A stretch of DNA of 64,000 bases, from assembly GCA_949293595.1 (NCBI GenBank), contig CASFDW010000001.1:186001-250000 (forward strand), read 5' to 3'. Each line of letters begins with the position of its first letter. Positions within the stretch are counted from its first letter, which is position 1. The notes beneath the pieces are model-generated. The model saw only the letters and a list, made by a program, of their open reading frames with translations. It did not search any database and had not been told where the DNA came from. Positions 1-8,432 of the stretch are shown piece after piece. Made by a program: the position numbers and the translations under genes. This DNA comes from an uncultured Spirochaetales bacterium (GTDB lineage Bacteria > Spirochaetota > Spirochaetia > Sphaerochaetales > Sphaerochaetaceae).

Positions 1-783
1 CTCATTCTCTTGATTCTCGCGCTGATGATGGTGTATCCGTTCATCATGATGATCGCGATATCATTCCGTCCTGCGGGACAGGCCTACGAGCCGCTTTTCG
101 CAAAGGTCAACCTGAGCCTCAGGAACTACATCCAGGTGCTCTCGCATAAGAACTTTCCCGACTGGTACATCAACACGATAGTGACGGTCGTCATCACGAT
201 CATCCTGCGCCTGCTCGTGACCCTTCCGGCCGCATACGGGTTCGCAAGACTGGACATAAGGGGTGGAAAGCTTATATTCGCGTGCCTCGTCGCGACGATG
301 ATGGTGCCCGGCGAGACGACCATGGTGCCCAGATACCTGTATTTCCAGAGTCTGCACCTGCTCGATTCGATATGGGTCATCGTGCTTCCTGAATGCAGCG
401 AGGTCTTCTATCTTGTCCTGATGACGGAGTTCTTCCGCTCGATCCCGAACGACTTCACCGAGGCCGCGAAGATCGACGGTGCGGGGCACATGCTGATCCT
501 TTCGAAGATCTTCATACCGCTTTCGGGACCTTCGATAGCCACTACGGTGCTGTTCAGCTTCATCAACATATGGAACAACTACCTCGACCCGTATTTGTTC
601 ATAAAATCGGTAAGCAGGCAGCTCATAACACCGGCCCTGCAGCTCTTCCAGGAACAGGGAGGGGCGAACGTCCCGGTGCAGCTGGCAGGCTCGGCGATAG
701 CGCTTATTCCGGTCATAATACTTTTCATCTTCACACAGAAATACTTCATCGCGGGCGTATCGTCGTCCGGAATAAAAGGATGA
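1..783 (+). CDS. Sugar ABC transporter permease, MalG type (5' end cut off)
   Basis: Inner-membrane permease subunit of a carbohydrate ABC importer. The frame is open from base 1, so the N-terminus lies outside the window; about 260 residues remain, against roughly 270-280 for the family, so little is missing. Hydrophobic segments alternate with short loops, and the cytoplasmic EAA loop that contacts the ATPase is clear near bases 460-520 (EAAKIDGAGHM...IFIPL). The C-terminus SSSGIKG is typical of the MalG/UgpE group. A strong terminator follows at once, so this is the last gene of an operon entering from the left. The substrate cannot be read from the sequence; the pectin locus nearby makes a plant sugar possible, but that is inference. 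Confidence 0.9.
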   Translation, partial: LILLILALMMVYPFIMMIAISFRPAGQAYEPLFAKVNLSLRNYIQVLSHKNFPDWYINTIVTVVITIILRLLVTLPAAYGFARLDIRGGKLIFACLVATMMVPGETTMVPRYLYFQSLHLLDSIWVIVLPECSEVFYLVLMTEFFRSIPNDFTEAAKIDGAGHMLILSKIFIPLSGPSIATTVLFSFINIWNNYLDPYLFIKSVSRQLITPALQLFQEQGGANVPVQLAGSAIALIPVIILFIFTQKYFIAGVSSSGIKG

Positions 784-788
784 GCAGG

Positions 789-812
789 GCTCCCTCCGGG
801 GAGCTTTTTTTT
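789..812 (+). terminator. Rho-independent terminator after the sugar permease
   Basis: A 6-bp GC-rich stem (GCTCCC at 789-794 with GGGAGC at 799-804), a four-base loop and eight T residues at 805-812, starting six bases after the permease stop codon. Confidence 0.88.
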
Positions 813-880
813 CCATCTTTGTTTGACGACTGACCGTTTTACTGCTATCTCTATATAAAGGCCAGAGAGAGGAGGAGAAC

Positions 881-1360
881 ATGAAATACGCCGTCGTTTA
901 TTCTTCCAGGACGGGAAACACGAGAAGCCTTGCAGAAAGGATCGTGCAGGTGCTGGGAAAGGATGGATGCATATACGAGGGATGCGCGGATGAGAGGGCC
1001 TACGAGGCCGACACCATATACGTCGGATTCTGGACCGGAATGGGCACCTGCGACGAAAGCATATCGGCATTCCTTTCGAAAGCTGTCGACAAGGACATAT
1101 TCCTGTTCGGCACCGCAGGCTTCGGAGGAAGCCAGGAATACTTCTCCAAGATACTAGGGAACGTCAAAAAGAACATGAACCCCACATGCAGGCTCACGGG
1201 CTCGTTCATGTGCCAGGGCAGGATGCCCGCATCCGTCAGGGAGAAATACCTCAGGATGGATCCGGCAAAGTCCGGCCCGATGATCGAGAACTTCGACCGT
1301 GCCCTCTCCCACCCCGACGGGAACGATTTCAAAAACCTGGAGAAAGCCGTCCTGTCATGA
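881..1360 (+). CDS. Flavodoxin-family protein
   Basis: Small FMN-binding electron carrier of 159 residues. The phosphate-binding loop SSRTGNT is at residues 8-14 after the usual first beta strand (KYAVVY), and the alternating beta/alpha pattern continues (DIFLFGTAGFGGSQEY for the second flavin loop). A good ribosome site (GAGAGGAGGAG) lies just before the ATG. The length fits short-chain flavodoxins, including the flavodoxin-like partner BilS of bilirubin reductase, but no BilR gene is present, so the redox partner is unknown. It is monocistronic and meets the MFS gene tail to tail, with a 6-bp overlap. Confidence 0.8.
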   Translation: MKYAVVYSSRTGNTRSLAERIVQVLGKDGCIYEGCADERAYEADTIYVGFWTGMGTCDESISAFLSKAVDKDIFLFGTAGFGGSQEYFSKILGNVKKNMNPTCRLTGSFMCQGRMPASVREKYLRMDPAKSGPMIENFDRALSHPDGNDFKNLEKAVLS

Positions 1361-2515
1361 TGGCAGGCGTGCATCCACCTTTTTGAAGAGGACCTCGAGC
1401 ATGAGGATCATCACAGCGAGCAGAAGTGCGATGAAGAAAGGAAACAGCCGTATCGAGATGCGGCTGGCAACCACCCCGAAAAAAGGCGGCATGATGCATA
1501 TGCCGACATAGGCGCATGCCATCTCGATGCCTATCACGGCCTGTGACGAGGACTGACCGAAATTCGCCGGTGTGGAATGGATTATCGAAGGATATATCGG
1601 CGCACATCCTGCCCCGAGCAGGAAGAGGGCAGTCAGAACGGCGGCAAGGGACGGAGAGAGGAACAGTATCGCCAGTCCCACGGCGATCACGGTCTCTCCG
1701 ATGCGTATCATCCCCCTGTCCGGGAGGACGAGCGTCATGAAGCCGCTCAAAGCACGGCCGAGTGTTATCCCCAGGAAGAAAAGACCTGCATAGGATGCGG
1801 CATCTGCAGCTGGGACACCGTGTGATAGCACCAGATAGCTGGACGACCAGAGCATGGCCGTCTGCTCGAGCGCGCAATAGCAGAAAAAGGCCAGCATGAC
1901 GGCCTTCACCCCACTGATCGAGAAAACTTCGGAAAATGACAGTGCCTTCCTGCGGTCCTCATTACCGGCCTCCCAGTTCTTCCAGAGGAAAAGGGTCGAG
2001 AACAGGATGCAGGAAAGAACCATCTGCACGATGGCGATGATGCCATACCCGCTGTTCCAGGACATGCCACGGGCAAGGACGGCTCCCATGACATAGGGGC
2101 CAGTTGCCGCTCCGACACCCCACATGCAATGAAGCCAGCTCATATGCCTGCTCTTGTAATGCAGCGCGACATAGTTGTTGAGCGAGGCATCCACACTACC
2201 GGCACCCAGGCCGTAGGGGATTGCAAAAAGAAGCAGCAGGTGGAAGGTATGGCTGAAAAAGAACCCCGCGAGCGCGAAGCATGTCAGAGCCACGCTGAAC
2301 GACATCACCCGTCCCGTACCGAACCTGCGTGTCAGCCTGTCGCTTGAAAGGCTCGAAACGACCGTGCAGACCGCTATCGTGGCTGAAATCATTCCGGCGA
2401 ACGAGACCGGAACACCGAATCCGGGATACATCTCAGGCCAGGCCGCACCGAGCATCGCATCGGGAAGGCCGAGGCTTATGAATGACAGATATATTATCGC
2501 AAGCAACAGATGCAT
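1355..2515 (-). CDS. MFS transporter, FucP/sugar-permease-like
   Basis: Twelve-helix major facilitator of 386 residues in the inner membrane. The start is set at the ATG (base 2515) preceded by GGGAGG seven bases upstream; an upstream in-frame ATG has no such site. The first helix carries ISLGLPDAMLGAAWP, and the loop between helices 2 and 3 has the MFS motif DRLTRRFGTGRV. A second-half repeat begins after the charged loop NWEAGNEDRRK. The G-x-x-D-A-x-L-G motif of the first helix occurs in fucose-permease-like and related carriers, but the substrate is not determinable. It stands alone, convergent with the flavodoxin gene and downstream of the ECF operon without sharing its frame or spacing. 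Confidence 0.82.
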   Translation of the reverse strand: MHLLLAIIYLSFISLGLPDAMLGAAWPEMYPGFGVPVSFAGMISATIAVCTVVSSLSSDRLTRRFGTGRVMSFSVALTCFALAGFFFSHTFHLLLLFAIPYGLGAGSVDASLNNYVALHYKSRHMSWLHCMWGVGAATGPYVMGAVLARGMSWNSGYGIIAIVQMVLSCILFSTLFLWKNWEAGNEDRRKALSFSEVFSISGVKAVMLAFFCYCALEQTAMLWSSSYLVLSHGVPAADAASYAGLFFLGITLGRALSGFMTLVLPDRGMIRIGETVIAVGLAILFLSPSLAAVLTALFLLGAGCAPIYPSIIHSTPANFGQSSSQAVIGIEMACAYVGICIMPPFFGVVASRISIRLFPFFIALLLAVMILMLEVLFKKVDARLPS

Positions 2516-2583
2516 GTAGCCTCCCATCCATTGCCGATTCTATCCGTTATCCGGATTAATTGATATAGTTGTGGCGGAAAAAC

Positions 2584-4260
2584 TCACCCGACCACATGGC
2601 AGTGTTCAAGGAACTCCGCACCATCCAGCATCAGGTCGCCGGCCCCCAGGAGTCTGGAGAGTTCCGCCGTCTGCGGCATCCTGAGTCCGGCAAGGCCAAG
2701 AACGCGGTCGTTGGCGAAAATCTCGCCGGGAAAGCCGTCCGCGGCAACCACGCCGTCAGCCATGACGATGACCCTGGAAAAGCACCTCGCGACAAGATCC
2801 ATGTCGTGCAGGATAGAGATAACGAGCCTCCCCTCGGCTTCAAGCCTTCCGATTATTCCGGCGATCAGCTTCTTTCCCCTGTCGTCCTGGGCTATCGTCG
2901 GTTCATCGAATATGACCACGTCGGGATCCATCGCGAGCACGGAAGCCAGGGCGACCATCTTACGCTCATGAAGGTCCAGATCGTATGGATTCTCATCCAT
3001 CTTGTCCAAAAGTCCTATCGCGTCAAGCTCCTCCTCCACCCTCCTTTGGGCCTTCTTCCTGTCCATACCGATGTTAAGCGGCCCGAAAAGCATCTCCTCG
3101 CGCACCGTGTGCTTGAATATCTGGTCGTCCGGGTTCTGGAAAACATATCCTATGCGGGAAGCGAGCTGTGCCACGGTCTTCGTCCCCGTATCCTCTCCGG
3201 AAAGCAGGATCGATCCCTTTTTTGGCCTGAGCAATCCCTTTATGAGTTTTGCCAGGGTGGTCTTTCCTGCACCGTTCTGGCCGATGATGGCGGTCGCCCT
3301 GCAATCGAACGAAAGATCCACGTCCCTGACCACATCCTTGTCCGGGGTGTAGCCGAACGAAAGCCCCCTTATCTCGAGCAGGCTGGCACCAGGGCGTACG
3401 TCCACGGCCTCCTTTTGCGAAAAGGCAACCCTTCCATCCATCATGGAAACGGCATCCTCCATCCTCACGGGCATCCCGTGCTCCGTGCAGAGCCCCAGGG
3501 CCATGGGAATGGTGGAGAAGACAGGAGGCTCCACCCCTGCCTTTTCCAGAAGCGGGGATGAAAGGACGTTTTGCGGCGTGTCGAAGCAGACAAGCCTGCC
3601 CTTGTCCATCAATGCGAGCTTGTCCGAATACCGTGCAAGATAATCCATCTTCTGCTCCACCATCACGACCGTGATGCCCGATGACGAAAGCTTCTCGATT
3701 GCTGAGAAAACCTCCGTGCAGCCCTTCGGGTCAAGCTGGCTCGTGGGTTCGTCCAGGACAAGCACGTCGGGCTCCATGACAAGTATGCTTGCAATCGCAA
3801 CCCTCTGCATCTGTCCTCCGGAGAGGTCGAACGGGTTCCTGTCCCTGTATTCATATATGCCCAGAAGCTGCAGCACGTCGTCGGCACGCCTCCTCATCTC
3901 CCCGCTTTCCAGACCAAGGTTCTGCATGCCGAAGCACACCTCCTCATAAACGTTGTCCTTCGCGCCAGAAAGCTGCGTGAACGGATTCTGGAATACGATG
4001 CCAACCTTTCTGCACATCCTCTCGACAGGAGTATGCCCCGCCTCCAGGCCGTCGACAACCACCTTCCCTCCGTAGGCACCCTTGTAGAACTGCGGGACAA
4101 GCCCGACGAGGGCCTGTGCGAACGTGCTCTTTCCAGCACCGTTAGGTCCTACCACCCCGATGAACGATCCCTTGGAAATCTCCATGCTGATGTCGTCCAG
4201 AGCAAGAAAGGATGTGTGAGGATACCTGTATTTGAGATGTTCTATCGTGATGTAAGCCAT
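2584..4260 (-). CDS. ECF transporter double ATPase (fused EcfA1/EcfA2)
   Basis: Energising subunit of an energy-coupling-factor vitamin or nucleoside importer; 558 residues carry two ABC ATPase domains in one chain. Domain 1 has Walker A GPNGAGKST (38-46), the signature LSGGQMQRV and Walker B VLVLDEPTSQLD. Domain 2 has Walker A GQNGAGKTT (327-335) and Walker B VVIFDEPT, but its signature reads LDLHERKM (from residue 428) where LSGGQ is expected, so only one canonical signature exists. The start ATG has a GGAGG site eight bases upstream and overlaps the EcfT gene by 19 bp, indicating translational coupling. Last gene of a four-gene operon (phosphorylase, S, T, A). Confidence 0.92.
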   Translation of the reverse strand: MAYITIEHLKYRYPHTSFLALDDISMEISKGSFIGVVGPNGAGKSTFAQALVGLVPQFYKGAYGGKVVVDGLEAGHTPVERMCRKVGIVFQNPFTQLSGAKDNVYEEVCFGMQNLGLESGEMRRRADDVLQLLGIYEYRDRNPFDLSGGQMQRVAIASILVMEPDVLVLDEPTSQLDPKGCTEVFSAIEKLSSSGITVVMVEQKMDYLARYSDKLALMDKGRLVCFDTPQNVLSSPLLEKAGVEPPVFSTIPMALGLCTEHGMPVRMEDAVSMMDGRVAFSQKEAVDVRPGASLLEIRGLSFGYTPDKDVVRDVDLSFDCRATAIIGQNGAGKTTLAKLIKGLLRPKKGSILLSGEDTGTKTVAQLASRIGYVFQNPDDQIFKHTVREEMLFGPLNIGMDRKKAQRRVEEELDAIGLLDKMDENPYDLDLHERKMVALASVLAMDPDVVIFDEPTIAQDDRGKKLIAGIIGRLEAEGRLVISILHDMDLVARCFSRVIVMADGVVAADGFPGEIFANDRVLGLAGLRMPQTAELSRLLGAGDLMLDGAEFLEHCHVVG

Positions 4261-5024
4261 GATACGGTCCTCCAGACGGCTGAAAGAACGAGAACTGCGA
4301 GCATGACGGTGTTCATCAACCTGTCACCCTTGTGCACGGGCCGTTTCGACAGATATGTCTTCATCCCCTTGTTCCCGAAGGCCCTGACCTCCAGAGCCAC
4401 AGCCCTCTCCCTGGTGTTTATGAGACTACCGGTCACAACCGGGGAGACGAGGGGGATGAATGCCTTGGCCCTGACAAGCAGGCTGCCCTCGGTCTCCATT
4501 CCGCGGCTGCGCTGGGCGTCGGTGATGGTGTTCATCATGCCCATCATCTGCGGAATTATCTGGAAAACCGAGTTGATGACATAGCAGAATCTGGGAGAAA
4601 AGCCCTTCTTCTCCATCTCGTCAACCAGATCCGACGGTTTTGTCGTCAAGACCAGAATCGCGAAGCAGAGGAGCATGTTCAGAATGTTGAAACTGATCCT
4701 GAGCGCGTAATACAATCCTTCCCTGTAGAACCGGAGAGGGCCTATTGCGAACAGCACGTTCTCATTTGCCTGGTTGAAAAGCCCGTGGATGAGGAAAATC
4801 GTGACAAGGATCGTGAAAGAGAAGGCGATCAGGGGGAAAGCCCGTCTGAGGACATGTCCGGAAAAAAGGACAGCAAGCGAGAGGAACATGAAAAAGGGAA
4901 AGACCGCGAGATGTCCGGAAATGAGGGGGACGGCTATCGCGGTCAGTATGTACATCAGTTTCGTGAACGGGTGGACACGGCACAGCCAGGTGCCGTTGTC
5001 CACATACAGGCTGATGCTCCTCAT
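4242..5024 (-). CDS. ECF transporter transmembrane T component (EcfT)
   Basis: Membrane scaffold (260 residues) linking the ECF ATPases to the substrate-binding S subunit. It has the family's N-terminal helices (VHPFTKLMYILTAIAVPLI), a central membrane block, and the cytoplasmic coupling-helix region containing DAQRSRGMETEG, which matches the A-R-G motif of EcfT proteins. A second A-R-A-like motif (ERAVALEVRAFG) follows in the next cytoplasmic helix. The ATG overlaps the TGA of the S-component gene (ATGA), and the end overlaps the ATPase gene, so the three are translated together. Confidence 0.9.
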   Translation of the reverse strand: MRSISLYVDNGTWLCRVHPFTKLMYILTAIAVPLISGHLAVFPFFMFLSLAVLFSGHVLRRAFPLIAFSFTILVTIFLIHGLFNQANENVLFAIGPLRFYREGLYYALRISFNILNMLLCFAILVLTTKPSDLVDEMEKKGFSPRFCYVINSVFQIIPQMMGMMNTITDAQRSRGMETEGSLLVRAKAFIPLVSPVVTGSLINTRERAVALEVRAFGNKGMKTYLSKRPVHKGDRLMNTVMLAVLVLSAVWRTVSWLTSR

Positions 5025-5626
5025 CAGTCGAGGCTCTCCACTTCGTCATCCGTCTCATAAAGCGTAGTCAGCTTCCCTGGAAGCCCCTTCAGGATGAAGA
5101 ACACGATGACAATGGTAATGATCTTGTCCGGAACATCGACAACAACCTCGTCAAAAAAGGATCCGAGGAAAACCGGCATCCCCGCGGCCTGGGTCACGGC
5201 AAAAAGGGCATCCCCCCATACATTTCCCGTCGTGCCGCCCCAGAATACGACATTTAGGGGGGTTGAGATGATCACGGCGACAAGACCTGCGACAACCGAT
5301 GTGACGAGGGCCCTGCCGAAGCTCTTCATATATCCAAGTCTGGACATGATTCCGACCGCGATGCCTATTCCGAGGCTCGTGAGCGCATAGATCAGGGTGA
5401 TGTTGTCTCCCGTGGTGAGCCCGTAGATCAGATTGTTCGCCGCTCCGCAGAGACCGCCGATCACCGGGCCGCCGAGGCATCCTCCGATACAGGTACCGAT
5501 CGAATCGAGCCAGAGGGGAAGCTTCAGGAATGAAGCAAAAAGCTTTCCTATGTAATTGATTCCTATGCATGCAGGAATCAAAACGATTGTCGCCACATCG
5601 AATTTCGTCTTGAACACGTTGGCCAT
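5024..5626 (-). CDS. ECF transporter S component (substrate binding, probably nucleoside-type)
   Basis: Six-helix membrane protein of 200 residues, the expected size for an ECF S subunit. Glycine-rich helices (GTCIGGCLGGPVIGGLCGAANNLIYGL) and small hydrophobic loops fit the family. A clean ribosome site (GGAGG) precedes the ATG. Placement in an operon with a nucleoside phosphorylase (13 bp upstream on the same strand) suggests the cargo is a nucleoside or related base. That is context inference; the binding residues are not recognisable by eye. A fully dedicated (group I) ECF transporter is indicated, since S, T and A genes are adjacent. Confidence 0.82.
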   Translation of the reverse strand: MANVFKTKFDVATIVLIPACIGINYIGKLFASFLKLPLWLDSIGTCIGGCLGGPVIGGLCGAANNLIYGLTTGDNITLIYALTSLGIGIAVGIMSRLGYMKSFGRALVTSVVAGLVAVIISTPLNVVFWGGTTGNVWGDALFAVTQAAGMPVFLGSFFDEVVVDVPDKIITIVIVFFILKGLPGKLTTLYETDDEVESLD

Positions 5627-5638
5627 TTATATCCTCCT

Positions 5639-6382
5639 TCAGGACAGCATGCTGTGTATTCTTACCGCCTCCAGGGCGGTCTCTATCTCCCTTTTCTCTC
5701 CAAGGAGCATCGTCTCCTCCCCTGCCGAATACCTTGCGACGTTGCTGTTCACGTCACCTTTGAACGGGGATACGATGTTGAGGATCGAGGCGGCCCTCAC
5801 CCCCCGGACCAGGGAAACGGTCAGGACAGCCGCGCTCTCCATGTCGGATGCAACGACAGGTGTCCCCGCCCATTTCTCGTACAGCCGTGGATTGTCAGGG
5901 CCGTACATTGTGTCATGGCTCCTTGCTATTCCGATCCTGTACGGAAAACCGAGATCCTTCACAGCCCTCTCGCATGAACGCAGCAGTCCGTAGTCGGCGA
6001 CGGCGGGAAACGGAAGGTCGATGTAGGCACGGCTGGTACCGTCGTCGCGGACGGCCGCCGAGACAAGCACCAGATCACCGACAAGAAGGCCGCTCTTCAA
6101 AGCGCCTGCACTCCCTATCCGGATCACAGTGTCGACCCCGATGCGCTTGAGCTCCTCAACCGCGATGGCCGCGGACGGTCCTCCCATCCCGGTTGAAAGC
6201 AGAAGAACCGGAACACCTTTGTAAACACCCTTGACAGCCCTGTACTCCCGGCTCATTCCGAGGTCCTCGGGATCGCTTAGGAACTCCGCCGCCCTTTCAA
6301 CCCGTCCCGGATCGCCGGGCAGGATGGCGAACCTCGTGCCGACAGAATCGTCCAGCCTTATATGGGGCATTTTTTCCGACAT
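5639..6382 (-). CDS. Nucleoside phosphorylase, uridine phosphorylase family
   Basis: Cytoplasmic enzyme of 247 residues predicted to split a nucleoside with phosphate into base plus ribose-1-phosphate. The phosphate-binding motif LPGDPGRVERAAEFL is near the N-terminus, the core motif RIGSAGALKSGLLVGDLV follows, and ASDMESAAV contains the acidic ribose-binding ME pair near the C-terminus. The start is taken at ATG 6382, preceded by GGAGAAGG; an in-frame TTG at 6394 lies upstream of that site and is unlikely. First gene of the ECF operon, linking uptake to cleavage. Uridine is the best guess; other pyrimidine or purine nucleosides are possible. Confidence 0.88.
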   Translation of the reverse strand: MSEKMPHIRLDDSVGTRFAILPGDPGRVERAAEFLSDPEDLGMSREYRAVKGVYKGVPVLLLSTGMGGPSAAIAVEELKRIGVDTVIRIGSAGALKSGLLVGDLVLVSAAVRDDGTSRAYIDLPFPAVADYGLLRSCERAVKDLGFPYRIGIARSHDTMYGPDNPRLYEKWAGTPVVASDMESAAVLTVSLVRGVRAASILNIVSPFKGDVNSNVARYSAGEETMLLGEKREIETALEAVRIHSMLS

Positions 6383-6420
6383 ATCCTTCTCCAACTGTTA
6401 TATTAGCATCCACACATTCA

Positions 6421-6449
6421 TTTTCAAAGAGCAATTTAACATTTATAAT
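6421..6449 (+). promoter_or_regulatory. Promoter giving a probably leaderless transcript
   Basis: TTTTCA at 6421-6426, a 17-bp spacer and a perfect TATAAT at 6444-6449. The ATG of the next gene begins only seven bases after the -10 box, where transcription would normally start, and no Shine-Dalgarno sequence exists. Confidence 0.65.
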
Positions 6450-6456
6450 CTCCAAT

Positions 6457-7497
6457 ATGAACGAAAAAGACCTTGTACTCATAATCGACATGCAGAACGC
6501 ATATGCCCCCGGAGGCGCATGGGAATGCGCCGACATCGGACAAGCATCGGAAAACATCCTGACGCTTCTGGAAAAAGGCAAGGATGCAGAATTCGCCTTC
6601 ACCCGTTTCCTGTACGATCCGTTCGCCGCCGGGGTTTGGAAGGACTACAACAGCCTGTACGGAAGGATAAACCTGGACGAACGGGCCAATGCAATGATGC
6701 CGGAGTTCACCAGGCATCTTGAAAGGCATCCCGTTTACGACAAGTCCGTCTATTCGTCACTTGCAAACGATGAACTGCGAAGGCGGTGCAGGCATGCCGG
6801 ACGCGTCGTCCTGTGCGGCGTCGTGGCCGAATGCTGCGTACTCTCGACACTGTTCTCGCTCGTGGACGAGGGTATAAGGACGGTATATCTCGAGGATGCG
6901 GTCTCAGGCCTTACCAGGGAGAGCGGCAGACATGCGCTTGAGGTCGTAAGGACACTCTCCCCTCTCCATGTTTCGATCATGAGCACCCAGGACTATCTGG
7001 ACGAAGGACACATCGGGGATGCGGGGGCATACATCAGGGAAGAGGTGCGTTTTTGCTATCATGAGAAGAACTACAACTGTGCCAGGACAAGCCTGAGGGC
7101 CTACTGCAGGCTTTTTTCGACCGGAATGCCGGAGGATCTGGACATGGCCGCGGTCGGCATGCACGGAGCCGGTCGCTCCGGCGCCCAGTGCGGCCTTGTC
7201 GAAGGGACACTGATGTTCATCGGCTATTATTTCCTTTCCAAGGGCTTCGGGGAAGCCGAGGCAGTTGCCGCATGCCACGACATTGCAGGGGAAATAAAAG
7301 CCGGATTCGGCTCTCTCGACTGCTGCGATCTCAGAAAGGGCGGCTTCAGAGCGGACGATCCGCCACACCTGTGCGAGGATCTGAGCGTGAGGATGATAGG
7401 TTTCTGCCATCTTTGGATAAGAAAAAGACTGGCTGACCTCGAAAGTGGATTGCGCTTTTCAGCCCCAGCCCTTCCAAACATCGGCCAAAAGCCTTGA
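6457..7497 (+). CDS. Isochorismatase-like hydrolase fused to a C_GCAxxG_C_C domain
   Basis: Two-domain protein of 346 residues. Residues 1-190 are a cysteine-hydrolase (isochorismatase/nicotinamidase) fold with the complete triad: Asp11 in LIIDMQNAY, Lys96 in YDKSVYSS, Cys127 in GVVAECCVLST. Residues 195-330 match the C_GCAxxG_C_C family: NCARTSL, then GAGRSGAQCGLVEGTL, then FGSLDCCDL and a final Cys in HLCEDL; such proteins are usually free-standing, redox-linked or putatively metal-binding. The substrate is unknown. The gene appears leaderless and is followed 16 bp later by the pectinesterase, so the two may be cotranscribed. Confidence 0.85.
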   Translation: MNEKDLVLIIDMQNAYAPGGAWECADIGQASENILTLLEKGKDAEFAFTRFLYDPFAAGVWKDYNSLYGRINLDERANAMMPEFTRHLERHPVYDKSVYSSLANDELRRRCRHAGRVVLCGVVAECCVLSTLFSLVDEGIRTVYLEDAVSGLTRESGRHALEVVRTLSPLHVSIMSTQDYLDEGHIGDAGAYIREEVRFCYHEKNYNCARTSLRAYCRLFSTGMPEDLDMAAVGMHGAGRSGAQCGLVEGTLMFIGYYFLSKGFGEAEAVAACHDIAGEIKAGFGSLDCCDLRKGGFRADDPPHLCEDLSVRMIGFCHLWIRKRLADLESGLRFSAPALPNIGQKP

Positions 7498-7513
7498 CAC
7501 AGGGAGGAGGAAG

Positions 7514-8431
7514 ATGCTCAAGCTCACAGTCGGGAAAAACGGAACGGAAAACTACGGAAGCATCCAGGAGGCCCTGGAAGCGGTGCCATACAACCAGAAG
7601 GCGGAGATAATCATATCCGAGGGACGCTACAGGGAAAAGCTGTACTCGGACAAGAAGGATCTGACGATCAGGGGGGTCGGAAAGGTTGAAATAGACTTTT
7701 CGGATCATGCCAGGCAGATCATGGATGACGGAAGGAAGCGCGGCACGTTCCGATCCTACACCGCATTCTTCTCCGGAGGCCGCCTGCTGCTCGAGAACCT
7801 CACGATATCAAACTCCTCGGGAAGGGCCGAAACAGCCGGACAGGCGCTCGCGCTATATCTAGATTGTGCGAAGGCACGGCTTGAGAACGTGCGGCTTGTA
7901 GGCAACCAGGACACATTGTTCATCTCCCCGCTTCCTGACGAGGAGATGGAGGTGCGCGGGTTCTACGGTCCACGTTGCTTCACATTGCGGAGCATGTGCG
8001 AGGCGGTCTTCCATTCATGCCATATCGAGGGATCGGTCGATTTCATCTTCGGTTCAGGCAACGCCCTTTTCGAATACTGCACCATCCACAGCGTCGAGAA
8101 AGGTTTTGTGGCCGCCCCTTCGGGCAGGAAGGACGGGATCGGATTCATCTTCAAGGACTGCGTGTTCTCCTCCGGAGGATGCGCGGACGAAAGCGTTTTC
8201 CTCATGAGGCCCTGGAGGAAGGAGGGTAAGGCGGCATTCGTCAACTGCAGCTTCGGAGCACATATCAACCGCAGGGGCTATACATATTTCAGGGACGGCA
8301 AGGAGGACATGGAGAACTCCACGTTCCTTCTCTCAAACTGCACTTTCTCAATACCGCCGGAGATGGAGGAAAGCCATTTCGTCCGGCCCGAGGTGTTCCA
8401 CGACGCCCTGGACCATTTCAGGAAGCTCTGA
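7514..8431 (+). CDS. Pectinesterase (CE8), apparently cytoplasmic
   Basis: Removes methyl esters from galacturonan; 305 residues with the right-handed beta-helix pattern. Catalytic-region motifs are GNQDTLF (Asp133), GSVDFIFGSGNALFE (Asp176) and MRPWRK (Arg232). The start at ATG 7514 has a strong AGGAGGAAG site; the frame is open upstream but that stretch lies inside the preceding gene. The protein begins LKLTVGKNG with no signal peptide or lipobox, unlike most secreted pectinesterases, so it probably acts on imported methylated oligogalacturonides. The next gene follows after one base. Confidence 0.9.
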   Translation: MLKLTVGKNGTENYGSIQEALEAVPYNQKAEIIISEGRYREKLYSDKKDLTIRGVGKVEIDFSDHARQIMDDGRKRGTFRSYTAFFSGGRLLLENLTISNSSGRAETAGQALALYLDCAKARLENVRLVGNQDTLFISPLPDEEMEVRGFYGPRCFTLRSMCEAVFHSCHIEGSVDFIFGSGNALFEYCTIHSVEKGFVAAPSGRKDGIGFIFKDCVFSSGGCADESVFLMRPWRKEGKAAFVNCSFGAHINRRGYTYFRDGKEDMENSTFLLSNCTFSIPPEMEESHFVRPEVFHDALDHFRKL

Positions 8432-8432
8432 C

